Source of the DNA: PCC-6802 sp943367755
GTDB lineage: Bacteria; Cyanobacteriota; Cyanobacteriia; Pseudanabaenales; Pseudanabaenaceae
Reading direction: 5' to 3'
Assembly: GCA_943367755.1 (NCBI GenBank)
Contig: CALRKB020000004.1
Location: forward strand, 99,894-163,893
Length of the DNA: 64,000 nt
Shown in pieces: positions 43,744 to 52,444 of the stretch (within the stretch, counting starts at the first letter, position 1; every line of letters begins with the position of its first letter). The notes beneath the pieces were generated by a model, which saw only the letters and a list, made by a program, of their open reading frames with translations, was not told the DNA's origin and made no database searches. A program made the translations under genes and the position numbers.

Positions 43744-44352
43744 CTAAGCTTGCCGCGAATAGTACTCAATCACTAGCAGTTCATTTACTTGCAGAGCAAT
43801 CCACTCGCGTTCAATGACGCCATTGACTTTACCTGCTAGCTTTGACTTGTCAAACTCTAAATGACTAGGAGTGTTGGCAAGTCCAGGGAACTCTAGGTTG
43901 GTTTCAACCAATTTACGCGATAGGTCGCGATCCTTAACGCTGATTGCTTCCCCAGGACGGCAACCATAGCTAGGAATTGAAACCACTTTACCGTTAACAG
44001 TGATATGGCCGTGATTGACCAACTGTCTGGCTGCCGGAATCGTAGGAGCCATCCCCATACGAAATACGGTATTGTCTAGGCGCATCTCTAGCATTTGCAA
44101 CAAGATCAAACCGGTCGAGCCCTTGACTCTTCTAGCTCTGCGGACGTAGCGCAGTAGTTGCTTTTCGGTCAAACCGTAGTTAAACCGCAGCTTTTGCTTT
44201 TCTTCTAAACGAACAGCATATTCTGATTTTTTCTTGCGATCTTGACCATGCTGTCCAGGGGGGTAGGCATGCTTAGGCTGCTTGCGGCTAAGACCAGGCA
44301 ATTCTCCTAATCGTCTAACTATTCTGAGGCGTGGTCCTCGGTATCGAGACAT
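43744..44352 (-). CDS. rpsD: 30S ribosomal protein S4
   Basis: This 202-aa primary 16S-binding protein starts SRYRGPRLRIVRRLGELPGL and contains KKKSEYAVRLEEKQKLRFNYGL, split between the N-domain and the S4 RNA-binding domain (about 92-155; MRLDNTVFRMGMAPT, ARQLVNHGHITVNGK). It ends IEYYSR. The lack of zinc-binding cysteines in the N-domain is the C-minus form usual in cyanobacteria and plastids. It stands apart from a ribosomal operon, also usual in cyanobacteria. Confidence 0.98.
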   Translation of the reverse strand: MSRYRGPRLRIVRRLGELPGLSRKQPKHAYPPGQHGQDRKKKSEYAVRLEEKQKLRFNYGLTEKQLLRYVRRARRVKGSTGLILLQMLEMRLDNTVFRMGMAPTIPAARQLVNHGHITVNGKVVSIPSYGCRPGEAISVKDRDLSRKLVETNLEFPGLANTPSHLEFDKSKLAGKVNGVIEREWIALQVNELLVIEYYSRQA

Positions 44353-44495
44353 GACTCCTTCCTTAAGGTGCTAAATTTCCAGACTTTCTAGTATATGATT
44401 TATCTGCGAAACTTGCTATCGAAATTTCAAGAATAAATGATATTGTTTTGCTATGTTCAACTTATCCAACTCAATAGTTCATTGTAGGGGCTTGC

Positions 44496-44999
44496 TTGAC
44501 TCAGTCAGTTAACATACCGAAGATCGATGATTTCCTGCAAGAGCTAGCCACGATCCAGCAGCAGGGGTCAAAGCGTGTAGCCATTTTGGGCTCTCGTCAT
44601 GTACCGATTACTCATCAGCACCTGATTGAGCTTATGAGTTACGCTCTCGTATTATCGGGCAACCGTATTATTACCTCAGGTGCGACAGGTACTAATTTTG
44701 CAGTGATTCGAGGTGCTTTACGCGCCGATCCTAATCTTTTGACCGTGATCTTGCCCCAAAGTTTGGCAAGACAGCCACATGAATCACGCGACCAACTCGA
44801 AAATGTGATGAATCTAGTCGAGCACGGCGAGTGCGATCAGATGGCTTTGGGTGAAGCTAGCGCTCTGTGTAATCAAGAAATCATCACTAAGTGTCAACAG
44901 TTAATCTGTTTCGCCTTTCATGATAGCCATACTTTGCTAACAACCTGTGAAAATGCTGAGGAGCAACGCAAGGTTGTAACTCTGTTTTATTTTGACTAG
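44496..44999 (+). CDS. SLOG/Rossmann-like DprA-related protein
   Basis: This 167-aa protein has a nucleotide-binding Rossmann-like core with RVAILGSRHVPITHQH (about 27-42) and IITSGATGTNFAVIRGAL (about 60-77), the GS and SGG-like motifs of DprA/SLOG/LOG folds. Cyanobacterial homologues are often labelled DNA recombination-mediator protein A, but it lacks the remaining DprA domains. Candidate start is TTG 44496 with AGGGG five bases upstream. Ligand and role are unknown. Confidence 0.75.
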   Translation: MTQSVNIPKIDDFLQELATIQQQGSKRVAILGSRHVPITHQHLIELMSYALVLSGNRIITSGATGTNFAVIRGALRADPNLLTVILPQSLARQPHESRDQLENVMNLVEHGECDQMALGEASALCNQEIITKCQQLICFAFHDSHTLLTTCENAEEQRKVVTLFYFD

Positions 45000-45028
45000 T
45001 GATTAAACTAGTTCCCACTGTAGATTTT

Positions 45029-45115
45029 TCATTGATGGGCTGTATGTACGGGCAGGTTTAGCTAGATGTTTTTGCTTGCTACTGGCAGCGCTTGTACAAA
45101 ACCTGCCCCTACGAC
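45029..45115 (+). repeat. Dispersed inverted-repeat element, copy 1 (MITE-like)
   Basis: About 85 bp with ends GGGCAGGTTT (45050-45059) and AAACCTGCCC (about 45099-45108). It closely resembles 62252-62338 in sequence, length and orientation, including ATTGATG before the left arm, TTTAGCTAGA within it and TACAAAACCTG at the right. No ORF inside. Located between the SLOG-like gene and leuD. Confidence 0.75.
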
Positions 45116-45269
45116 AATGGATCTTTTACAGCAACAAATAGTTTTGTAGTTTGCTTAGAGATGGTGGCCGAAGGCATTTAGGACAAAATCGCAACAATAT
45201 AACGATATATGAATCAATATATAGATATAGTTGGCTCGATCTCAAAGTACGAGGACGAAATTTAGACCC

Positions 45270-45815
45270 ATGAGCAAAATTGTTACTGGAACAGCATTTG
45301 TAGTTGATGACAATATCGATACAGATCAAATAATTCCAGCCGAATATCTAACATTGGTGCCATCTAAGCCAGATGAATATGAAAAGCTAGGTAGCTATGC
45401 CATGATCGGCTTGCCCGATCGCTACGGTAAGTTTATGGTTGATGGCGCGAGCAAAACTGAGTATCCGATTATTATTGCAGGAGAAAACTTTGGTTGTGGT
45501 TCTTCCCGCGAACATGCACCGATCGCGCTGGGGGCTGCGGGTGTAAAAGCAGTAGTGGCGCAGTCCTACGCCCGGATTTTCTTTCGCAACAGCACTGCGA
45601 CTGGCGAACTATATCCTTGGGAATCGGAAGCTAGACTTTGCGATCGCTTCAAAACAGGGCATGAAGTCACCATCGATTTCGACCAAAATCAAATTACCAA
45701 CCACACGCTCGGTGAAACATTTACGCTCAAGCCCCTGGGTGAGGTGGGCCCGGTGATCGATGCGGGCGGGCTGTTTGCCTATGCGCGGCAAACCGGCATG
45801 ATCCCAAGCAAATAA
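45270..45815 (+). CDS. leuD: 3-isopropylmalate dehydratase small subunit
   Basis: This 181-aa swivelling-domain subunit partners LeuC (4Fe-4S) to isomerise 2- to 3-isopropylmalate in leucine biosynthesis. Seen: VVDDNIDTDQIIPAEYLTLV (about 10-29), GENFGCGSSREHAP (about 72-85) and ARIFFRNSTATGELYP. The phrase IIPAEYLTLVPSKPDEYEKLGSYA resembles plant small subunits. The frame opens 39 bp earlier, but ATG 45270 fits the conserved start. leuC is not in the window, so the subunits are unlinked. Confidence 0.93.
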   Translation: MSKIVTGTAFVVDDNIDTDQIIPAEYLTLVPSKPDEYEKLGSYAMIGLPDRYGKFMVDGASKTEYPIIIAGENFGCGSSREHAPIALGAAGVKAVVAQSYARIFFRNSTATGELYPWESEARLCDRFKTGHEVTIDFDQNQITNHTLGETFTLKPLGEVGPVIDAGGLFAYARQTGMIPSK

Positions 45816-46312
45816 TTAATTGCCAGAATTAGTTATAGTGTTACGGAATGTTGATATCTGGCAGGCAACCCTTGTAAAGCAAAATCATTCTTTCTGCAGT
45901 ATTTGATCGTACTCAAACATGATCTGACGTGTGTTGATTGAGTCAGAGCATGTTTGAGTATATACCCCCATATTAATCTGAAGACTAAGGACATATCTAA
46001 GCAAGAAAATACCCGCAGGGGCAATCCTCCTGTGGTTGAACCGATTGGTTTAGGGCAGGCACGGAAGTACTGCCCCCACAATTATCGGTACAGTTATTTC
46101 GTGGAATCACCTGAAGTCTTTACAACGCGAATTCCCTTGTGCTTAGTGTGGCAGGTGTAACTTTCCTGTCTTACTTTGTGCCGCCTCATCGATTAGCTGC
46201 TTGCTTAAATGCTTGGATACCTACCCCCAATCCGGTAATTCTCTGGCATCACTTTCCAATCCGCTCATTGGAAAGATTAAAAAAATATTTATTCTGGAGA
46301 AAGTTTTATTTG
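45816..46312. other. Intergenic region with two palindromic elements
   Basis: No supported gene is seen between leuD and the desaturase start. A long hairpin downstream of leuD pairs 45910-45927 with 45943-45960 (TACTCAAACATG and CATGTTTGAGTA, 17 of 18 positions). A second element at about 46014-46080 begins AGGGGCA and ends TGCCCCC, with an internal GGGCAG/CTGCCC hairpin, like the small palindromic repeats elsewhere in the window. Confidence 0.6.
45910..45960. terminator. Long stem-loop downstream of leuD
   Basis: Arms of 18 bp (45910-45927 and 45943-45960) pair with a single mismatch around a 15-base loop, about 95 bp after the leuD stop. It is the longest hairpin in the window. There is no T-run, so it may protect the 3' end or be a regulator site rather than an intrinsic terminator. 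Confidence 0.55.
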
Positions 46313-47437
46313 ATGGAAACAAAAGTTAAAAAGTCGGATTTCGTCCTGACTCCCTACATGAAGGGCAACGACTGGCGGGCAACTTATCAAATCCTCAATA
46401 CAGTTGTTCCATATTTTTTCCTATGGTTTTTAGCTGTGAAAGCAGCTTCTATTTCTTTTTGGTTGCTGCCGCCCATTATGGTTTCGATCGCACTGTTTTC
46501 ATTGCGTTGTTTTTCTTTAATGCATGATTGCGGGCATTATTCACTCTTTCGTTCCAAAAGGGTTAATCGGATTATCGGTTTTATTTTGGGAGTAATCAAT
46601 GGGATACCTCAATACCCGTGGTCGAGAGGACATGCATTTCACCACAAACATAATGGTGATTGGGAGAAGTATCGTGGCCCTTCGGCATTAATCTCCACCG
46701 AGGCATTTGCCAAACTCAGTCCATCTGCCCAAACACGTTATGAACTGTTGCGGCACCCCTTTATGACTTTGCCCGGAGGTTTTTTCTATCTCGCGATCAA
46801 GCCAAGACTTGCTCTGATTATGGGAACTTATGATTTTTTAATTCATCTGCTGACCTGCTTAAAGCAAGATCCAGGCATGGGTTTAAAGGGAATTATCTCC
46901 TCCCATAAGTCTAAGAATTGGTACACGAAGGGGGAGTTTTGGGATCTACTCTTCAATAATATTTGTGTGGTCAGTGGCTGGATTTTTCTCGGCAATTTAC
47001 TTGGATTTGGTTTCTTCCTGAGCGTTTACTCAATTACACTAACTTTTTCTGCGGCAATCTTCATCTGCATCTTTTTTGTGCAGCACAATTTTGAGGGCTC
47101 TTACGCTCACAAAACCGAAGGCTGGGATTATTTGCTGGGAGCGATCGAAGGTAGCAGTTACCTAGAACTACCCACTGTAATCAAGTGGTTTGGTGCAGAT
47201 ATCGGCTATCACAATATTCATCATCTTTCCGAGAGAATCCCAAATTACAATCTCGAAGCTTGCCACAAGGAAAATATGCACCTGCTTACTCATGTCAAAA
47301 AACTACGTATAGCAGATATTCCTAATTGCTTCAAATTCATTCTGTGGGATTCTGCCTCCAATCAACTCCAATCGATCGCATCTTTTCGACAAACGGAGGT
47401 CGACACCTGTTTAGTCGCTTCAAAGTCGGCAGCCTAG
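46313..47437 (+). CDS. Membrane fatty-acid desaturase
   Basis: From ATG 46313 this is a 374-aa di-iron membrane desaturase. The three histidine boxes are present: HDCGH (near residue 78), HAFHHKHN (near 114) and HNIHH in GYHNIHHLSERIPNYNL (near 307). Several hydrophobic spans surround them. The frame is open to 46139, but the extra 58 residues look non-conserved, and a GGAGA precedes 46313 by about 13 bp, so the later start is preferred. The box spacing resembles DesA-type acyl-lipid desaturases. Regiospecificity is not predictable, and xanthophyll-modifying relatives cannot be excluded. Confidence 0.85.
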   Translation: METKVKKSDFVLTPYMKGNDWRATYQILNTVVPYFFLWFLAVKAASISFWLLPPIMVSIALFSLRCFSLMHDCGHYSLFRSKRVNRIIGFILGVINGIPQYPWSRGHAFHHKHNGDWEKYRGPSALISTEAFAKLSPSAQTRYELLRHPFMTLPGGFFYLAIKPRLALIMGTYDFLIHLLTCLKQDPGMGLKGIISSHKSKNWYTKGEFWDLLFNNICVVSGWIFLGNLLGFGFFLSVYSITLTFSAAIFICIFFVQHNFEGSYAHKTEGWDYLLGAIEGSSYLELPTVIKWFGADIGYHNIHHLSERIPNYNLEACHKENMHLLTHVKKLRIADIPNCFKFILWDSASNQLQSIASFRQTEVDTCLVASKSAA

Positions 47438-47503
47438 TAATTTGTGACTGGCGCGATCGCTCTCATCTGTAACAAACCTAAGAAAACTAAAATGTAATTA
47501 CGG

Positions 47504-47854
47504 CTATGTATCATACTGGTTCTGTCCGGGCTGACTTTCAGCCACAAAAAAGACTATCAGGACAATAGCACCGATAATTGGGATAAATCCAATCAATAGC
47601 CACCACCCACTACGACCCGTATCGTGAAGCCTTCTTACTCCTACTGCAATTCCAGGAATTAAAACAGCTAATGAGTAGAGTCCACCAAGCAAACCAAGCC
47701 CTGATTCTTTAGGCGTTAAACCGAGCAAACCATCGATAAAACCCAGCACTAGAGCAATTAGGAAATTGAATAAAACGAAATACCAATACTCATTACGCCG
47801 TGCCCGCCCGCTGAAAACCGCATACTTCTTCAGAGCCGTTAAATACCAGTTCAT
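47504..47854 (-). CDS. DUF805 membrane protein
   Basis: This 116-aa protein has three or four membrane segments and the DUF805 hallmark RRLHDTGRSGWWLL (about 69-82), preceded by RRNEYWYFVLFN at the N-terminus. The family is widespread in bacteria and of unknown function. An AGAGG ribosome site lies about 8 bp before ATG 47854. It converges with the desaturase gene and is divergent from the degraded DUF2892 locus. Confidence 0.9.
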   Translation of the reverse strand: MNWYLTALKKYAVFSGRARRNEYWYFVLFNFLIALVLGFIDGLLGLTPKESGLGLLGGLYSLAVLIPGIAVGVRRLHDTGRSGWWLLIGFIPIIGAIVLIVFFVAESQPGQNQYDT

Positions 47855-48475
47855 ACATCTTTCCTCTCAACATTTGTTAAATTTAGTGAATTCAGCTACT
47901 TTCCAATGTGGTTGGTAGAAGGATTGAACGATTTATGACTCTTCAAGAAGATCCCAATAGAGAGTTGTATCTCTTGGCGATCGATTTGACATCATCCAAC
48001 TTAACTTTAGTTTAGATTTTCGTTTATTTAGGTATAGCAATCAACGGTAGTCTCCTTCCTGCGCCACAACTGACAAGTCAGCAGGCAAATGGCAAAATTC
48101 ACCTGCTATCATAGCTTTTCGCTCCTGTTGAGACAATCAAAAATAGTCAGACGCAATGATTTGTTACGCTGCGCGATCGCTCTTGTCATCAAAAACTTTA
48201 ACCTGCAAACTTTCGCTGACCCAATCTCAAACTGTAGCGATCGCTCGATCCGCCTACTGCTAGCTTCTGTCTTGTTTTATCTGGGGCTTTTCTCCTTTAG
48301 TAACTCGGCGCTAGGCATCGGATTAGTTTTTACTGGTGGAATTGCCTTCTTAACAGGTCTGGTGGGGGTCTAGGTATCTTGTATTCCCCAAGTTCTCTCG
48401 CAGAAAGAAGTCAGAGCGATCTTGGATAACGGACACAGTCCTGAGTAGATGAGGTAGTTGCAACCCGCACTATAT
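47855..48475. other. Intergenic region holding a degraded DUF2892 gene
   Basis: Apart from the DUF2892-like fragment at about 48200-48373, the 620 bp between DUF805 and pxcA show no coding signal I can support. The reading frame extending back to 48089 has no recognisable protein similarity in its first about 40 residues. Confidence 0.5.
48200..48373 (+). pseudogene. DUF2892 (YgaP-type membrane) gene, degraded
   Basis: The frame encodes NCSDRSIRLLLASVLFYLG, then ALGIGLVFTGGIAFLTGLVGV and stops at the TAG ending at 48373. This matches the core of DUF2892 proteins (VGSLDRSIRLLLA, ...GLTGLVGxC-LY), but the family continues past that point with a Cys-containing tail; after the TAG, the same frame reads VSCIPQ. 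The N-terminal MxxNVGS start is also missing. The frame is open back to an ATG at 48089, so a shortened product is not impossible. Confidence 0.55.
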
Positions 48476-49777
48476 CTATTCGTTCATATTTCTGTAAGTA
48501 GCGACCGCAGATGGTGATACACGGCTGAGGTAGCAGAAAATCCAATATTTGAAGATCGAATCCAAAACCACAGGGAAGGTCGCGATAAATAGGTAAATAA
48601 AATCCCTATTTTCGGGTATGCCAAAATGCCTCATAACACCTTCCATAACTACTTCCCATCCGTGCGAAGAGTGGAATCCTACGAAGACATCGGTAAACAA
48701 AATAATCATGAAGGCTTTTGCACTTTCACTCAAACCGTAAATTTTTTCATCTAAAAAATCTTTGAGAATTTCTACGCTTTTTTTGCCTGCGATTAGAATC
48801 CATGCAAATACAATTGCGGAAAGGAGATCGGCAAAGATATTTTGCAAGGCATTAGAGCCTTCATGTTCGCTCTTTCTAGCAACTTCAATACTTTTTTGAT
48901 GTACCATCTTTTCCACATCTTCTGTAGAAAGATTGGGGGTTTTACCGATATTTATCTCAAACTTAATCTTTTTCTCAAAAGCCTCAACCTCTTCAATCGC
49001 TTCTCTTTCTAACTGTGAATTGAGTGAAATCTCTAACAGATTGGCGGCTTGAAAGTGTGAAAAAATTGGCGAAAAAATAAAATTCTTGGCAACCTGCTGT
49101 GTTACGAGGGGAATGATAATTAAAATCGCCAGAAACTTTAAAGCTCTTTTGGTGCGGTATCGTGAGAGTTGAAATTCTTTGATAACATCGGCTTCTGTAT
49201 TCGATCTGCATTCACGATTGTATTTTGTAAAACTAGGAAAAATTGATCGTAGCAAGGGAACTGGTTTATTCGCTAAAATCTCTGGTTCTGGTATTGTACT
49301 AGCTGCAAATTTTTCGTCTTGATCTAGATCTAGGGATTTGCTGACAACTAGGGATTCTTCAAGATGATGGGAATCTAAAATAGAATCTAAGAGCGATATT
49401 TCTGAGTCTTTGTAGCGAGCTAAAACTTGATCTACTACCGCCAATTTATTGAGAATTTGTTTTGCTTTTTGACTGGTTTGGTCTTCAGGATTGGGCGCGA
49501 TCGCACTAGCTATCCGAAACTCAGCTAAGCTCCATTGCAATTTTCGTAACAACTGATGAAGTTTAGTTTGAAAATATGCTGTTGTCGATGGATTAGTTGA
49601 TGGATTATGAATTACATCAGCATCAATTTTTTTGCCGCTAAAGTATTCAGCTTCAATATTTTGAATCGCTATAGCCGCTTTAAAAGCCCGATCTAGCGAT
49701 CGCAGGTGTGTATCGCGAAACCACTGATAAACATTGCGGGTAAACTCTTCAACAGGTACTGGGGTAAGTAATTTCAT
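48476..49777 (-). CDS. pxcA: Proton extrusion protein PxcA (CemA family)
   Basis: This 433-aa membrane protein is the cyanobacterial homologue of plastid CemA/Ycf10 and is needed for light-induced proton extrusion and pH homeostasis. A long soluble N-terminal region (1-205) precedes four membrane segments (near 212-230, 315-335, 355-370 and 393-415). The conserved FHSSHGWEVVMEG sits near 368-380, and the FPVVLDSIFKYWIF stretch lies at the C-terminus. Length and order match PxcA. Two short hairpins lie in its 288-bp upstream region. Confidence 0.93.
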   Translation of the reverse strand: MKLLTPVPVEEFTRNVYQWFRDTHLRSLDRAFKAAIAIQNIEAEYFSGKKIDADVIHNPSTNPSTTAYFQTKLHQLLRKLQWSLAEFRIASAIAPNPEDQTSQKAKQILNKLAVVDQVLARYKDSEISLLDSILDSHHLEESLVVSKSLDLDQDEKFAASTIPEPEILANKPVPLLRSIFPSFTKYNRECRSNTEADVIKEFQLSRYRTKRALKFLAILIIIPLVTQQVAKNFIFSPIFSHFQAANLLEISLNSQLEREAIEEVEAFEKKIKFEINIGKTPNLSTEDVEKMVHQKSIEVARKSEHEGSNALQNIFADLLSAIVFAWILIAGKKSVEILKDFLDEKIYGLSESAKAFMIILFTDVFVGFHSSHGWEVVMEGVMRHFGIPENRDFIYLFIATFPVVLDSIFKYWIFCYLSRVSPSAVATYRNMNE

Positions 49778-49905
49778 AGGACACCAATCGCAAAAAATTA
49801 ATAACTGGCTTATTTACTCACTGATGGCTACACCTCAATACGCCTCAGTCAAACTGAATTTAAGTCAATTATATTATTATATAGTGATGTAGTTAAATAA
49901 ATTCC

Positions 49906-49998
49906 GACAGAGCTATAGGGAGAAAAGGGCTCTGTCAGTGCTTGACTCAAAGACTGTCATGCATCCATCTAAGGATTTGCTCGCGAACAGATGGATGC
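49906..49998. terminator. Two hairpins between the CoA-disulfide reductase and pxcA genes
   Basis: GACAGAGC (49906-49913) pairs with GCTCTGTC (49929-49936). GCATCCATCT (49961-49970) pairs perfectly with AGATGGATGC (49989-49998) over an 18-base loop. Both genes here are on the minus strand, so these lie downstream of the reductase stop and upstream of pxcA; the second is the better terminator candidate. The remaining 49778-50065 sequence shows no gene. Confidence 0.5.
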
Positions 49999-50065
49999 GT
50001 GGAAACTAACTTCGCTGCATTTAGGGATTGGCGCAAAATATAGGGAGTACAATCTAGTGAAGTCT

Positions 50066-51751
50066 TCATACGCTTTTTAAGTTACTGAGTTTTGAAGTTT
50101 CGGCGATCGCTTGGTAAGTTTTGAATCCACCACTCAAGTTATGGGCGTTAAATCCATTTAGGCGGAGGACACGAGTGGCGTAGTAGGCTCGCTGTCCTAC
50201 CTGACAGTAAACCCAAATCTCTCGATCAGGGTTAAGTTCACGCATTCGACCGCGCAATTGAGATAGGGGAATATTGACTGCACCTTTCACATGCCCTGCT
50301 GCAAACTCATTGACATTGCGAACATCCAGCAGTAACCTACCGTTCAAATCTGCGAGTTGCTGCCAGTGAACCAGTGGTGCATCACCTCTGAGGGCATTTG
50401 CGGCAATCATCCCCGCCATATTCACTGGGTCTTTTGCAGCTCCAAATTGGGGCGCGTAACATAGTTCCGCTTCTTCTAGATCGAACACTGTTGCTCCGGT
50501 TTGCAGTGCCATGGCAATGACATCAATGCGTTTTTCTGCACCTTCTTCTCCCACGGCCTGTGCCCCCAAAATACGCCCATTTTGATTTAAAAACAGGAGT
50601 TTCAGATCGATAGGTTTGGCATTGGGATAATAACTGACGTGGTGTCCCGGATGTAGATAGACTTTGCCGTAATCCCATCTCAGGCGTTGCAGGGTTTTCT
50701 CGTTGACTCCGGTGGAAGCAATCGTCAGACCGAATAGGCCACACACTGAAGTTCCCTGCACTCCTCGAAAAGTACTATCACGTCCGCAAATCACATCAGC
50801 CGCAATCCTTCCCTGGCGATTTGCAGGCCCCGCTAAGGGAATTACCGTCCACTCACCAGTCACAAAGTCTTGAACTTCGACAACATCTCCCACAGCCCAG
50901 ATTTTGGGATCGCTAGTCTGCATCTGAGCGTTGACACGAATACCACCGCGATCGCCAATTTCCAATCCTGCTGCTTTTGCCAGCGTGGTTTCAGGACGCA
51001 CCCCAATTCCCAAAATGACTAAATCGGCGGTATGGGTTCCTCCTGATTTAGTAGAGACAGAAATCCCGCCATTAATACAGGGTTCAAATCCGGCAACACT
51101 ATCGCCCAGACATAGGGTGACATGATGCGATCGCAACCGTTCGTGCACCGGAGCCACCATTTCTGGGTCGAGGGGTGCCATTACCTGTGATTGTGCTTCA
51201 ATCAGGGTTACTTCAATCCCGCGATGCACCAAATTTTCTGCCATTTCTAACCCGATGAATCCGCCACCCACCACCACCGCTTGTTTTACCTGATGGTCTG
51301 CAATCCACTCTCGAATACGACGACTATCAGGGATAGTTCGCAGGGCAAAGATGCCGGGTAAATCAATTCCTGGCAACAGTGGACGGATAGGAGCCGCACC
51401 TGGAGCTAATACCAACGCATCATAAGATTCCTGATACACTTCACCCGTTTGGCGATTTTTGACCGTGATTTGCGTTGCAGCCCGATCGATCGCAATCACC
51501 TCATTCTCTAATCGAACATCAATGTTAAACCGCTGCCGAAACAGTGCTGCATTAGCAACTAGCAGCTTTTTCTCATCCGTAATTACATCGCCTACATAGT
51601 AGGGTAGACCACAATTGGCAAAGGAAACAAACGAACCTCGCTCAAACATAATAATATCAGCCGTTTCTGATAGGCGACGGGTACGAGCAGCACAGGATGC
51701 ACCACCCGCCACTCCACCGATAATCAGGATACGTTTTCGGTCTGTAGTCAT
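50066..51751 (-). CDS. CoA-disulfide reductase / rhodanese fusion flavoprotein
   Basis: This 561-aa protein is a pyridine-nucleotide-disulfide oxidoreductase of the CoADR-RHD type. Seen: FAD motif IGGVAGGASCAAR (about 10-22), the single redox Cys in FANCGLPYYVGD (about residue 46), NAD(P)-binding VVVGGGFIGLEMAE (about 155-168), VWAVGDVVE, and a C-terminal rhodanese domain (about 455-550) with DVRNVNEFAAGHVKGA and active Cys in YCQVGQRAY. Relatives reduce CoA disulfide, polysulfide or persulfide. It lies 18 bp behind an exported rhodanese gene, implying a joint sulfur-handling role. Confidence 0.93.
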   Translation of the reverse strand: MTTDRKRILIIGGVAGGASCAARTRRLSETADIIMFERGSFVSFANCGLPYYVGDVITDEKKLLVANAALFRQRFNIDVRLENEVIAIDRAATQITVKNRQTGEVYQESYDALVLAPGAAPIRPLLPGIDLPGIFALRTIPDSRRIREWIADHQVKQAVVVGGGFIGLEMAENLVHRGIEVTLIEAQSQVMAPLDPEMVAPVHERLRSHHVTLCLGDSVAGFEPCINGGISVSTKSGGTHTADLVILGIGVRPETTLAKAAGLEIGDRGGIRVNAQMQTSDPKIWAVGDVVEVQDFVTGEWTVIPLAGPANRQGRIAADVICGRDSTFRGVQGTSVCGLFGLTIASTGVNEKTLQRLRWDYGKVYLHPGHHVSYYPNAKPIDLKLLFLNQNGRILGAQAVGEEGAEKRIDVIAMALQTGATVFDLEEAELCYAPQFGAAKDPVNMAGMIAANALRGDAPLVHWQQLADLNGRLLLDVRNVNEFAAGHVKGAVNIPLSQLRGRMRELNPDREIWVYCQVGQRAYYATRVLRLNGFNAHNLSGGFKTYQAIAETSKLSNLKSV

Positions 51752-51769
51752 AGTTCGATTTCCTTAATA

Positions 51770-52282
51770 TTAAGACTTGGCGATCGCTTCTCCTGCTTTT
51801 TCCCAGCCTGCTAAGCTAGGGGGAAAACCCTGCACATTATCATAATTAAGCAGATGCAACGTCATCACACCCATGGAAGAACGATAGCCAGTGGAACAGT
51901 ACAACACCACAGGGCGATCGCTGGGAATTTTGCTTAAATTACGAGCTAGCATTCGGAGCGGGATATTGATTGCACTAGGGATATGGCCAGACCGGTACTC
52001 GGATGGCTCTCGCACATCCACCAATAACGCCTGACGGTTTGCTATCAAATTTTTTAACTCTTCGACATTGGCGATTGTATAATATCCCGATGGCATCGAC
52101 ATGAGATATCGATCCACGGCTACTTCCAATTTAGGATATCCGTGTAAACTTGACAGAACAACAGTCTTAGTCATTGGGTCTAAGGGAGTGGAAGATTCTG
52201 ATGCCATCAAATTTGATTCAACACCAAAAAAGAGACAAAATGACAAAATGAGTCCGAGCAGTAGAGTTTGGATTGACTTCAT
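51770..52282 (-). CDS. Exported single-domain rhodanese
   Basis: This 170-aa protein has an N-terminal signal peptide or anchor (TLLLGLILSFCLFFGV, with VESNLMA after it) and one rhodanese domain (about 65-165) with VDVREPSEYRSGHIPSAINIP split by the DVR motif and the active-site loop YCSTGYRSS (about 129-137). Cys is present, so sulfurtransferase activity is plausible. It would act in the periplasm or lumen. It is 18 bp upstream of the CoADR-rhodanese gene and likely co-transcribed. Confidence 0.9.
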   Translation of the reverse strand: MKSIQTLLLGLILSFCLFFGVESNLMASESSTPLDPMTKTVVLSSLHGYPKLEVAVDRYLMSMPSGYYTIANVEELKNLIANRQALLVDVREPSEYRSGHIPSAINIPLRMLARNLSKIPSDRPVVLYCSTGYRSSMGVMTLHLLNYDNVQGFPPSLAGWEKAGEAIAKS

Positions 52283-52444
52283 AAATTTTCTTCTAAAATG
52301 GATTTCTCAATTCGCTCTAGCATCAATCAATCTCGTCGGGGTTGGAAATCTTGCCCAGCAGTCCCCTGTCACCAGCAGTGTTATCCACCAGAACCGTAAT
52401 AATGAGACGTTTAACCATTGACAATTCCTTTAAGTGAATACTAA

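Noticed and set aside
45833..46081. 82-aa minus-strand frame between leuD and the desaturase gene
   Set aside because: It runs through the long hairpin and a palindromic repeat and has no ribosome site or recognisable domain.
51060..51100. GGGTTCAAATCC resembling a tRNA T-arm
   Set aside because: It lies inside the flavoprotein coding sequence, and no acceptor or anticodon arm can be built around it.
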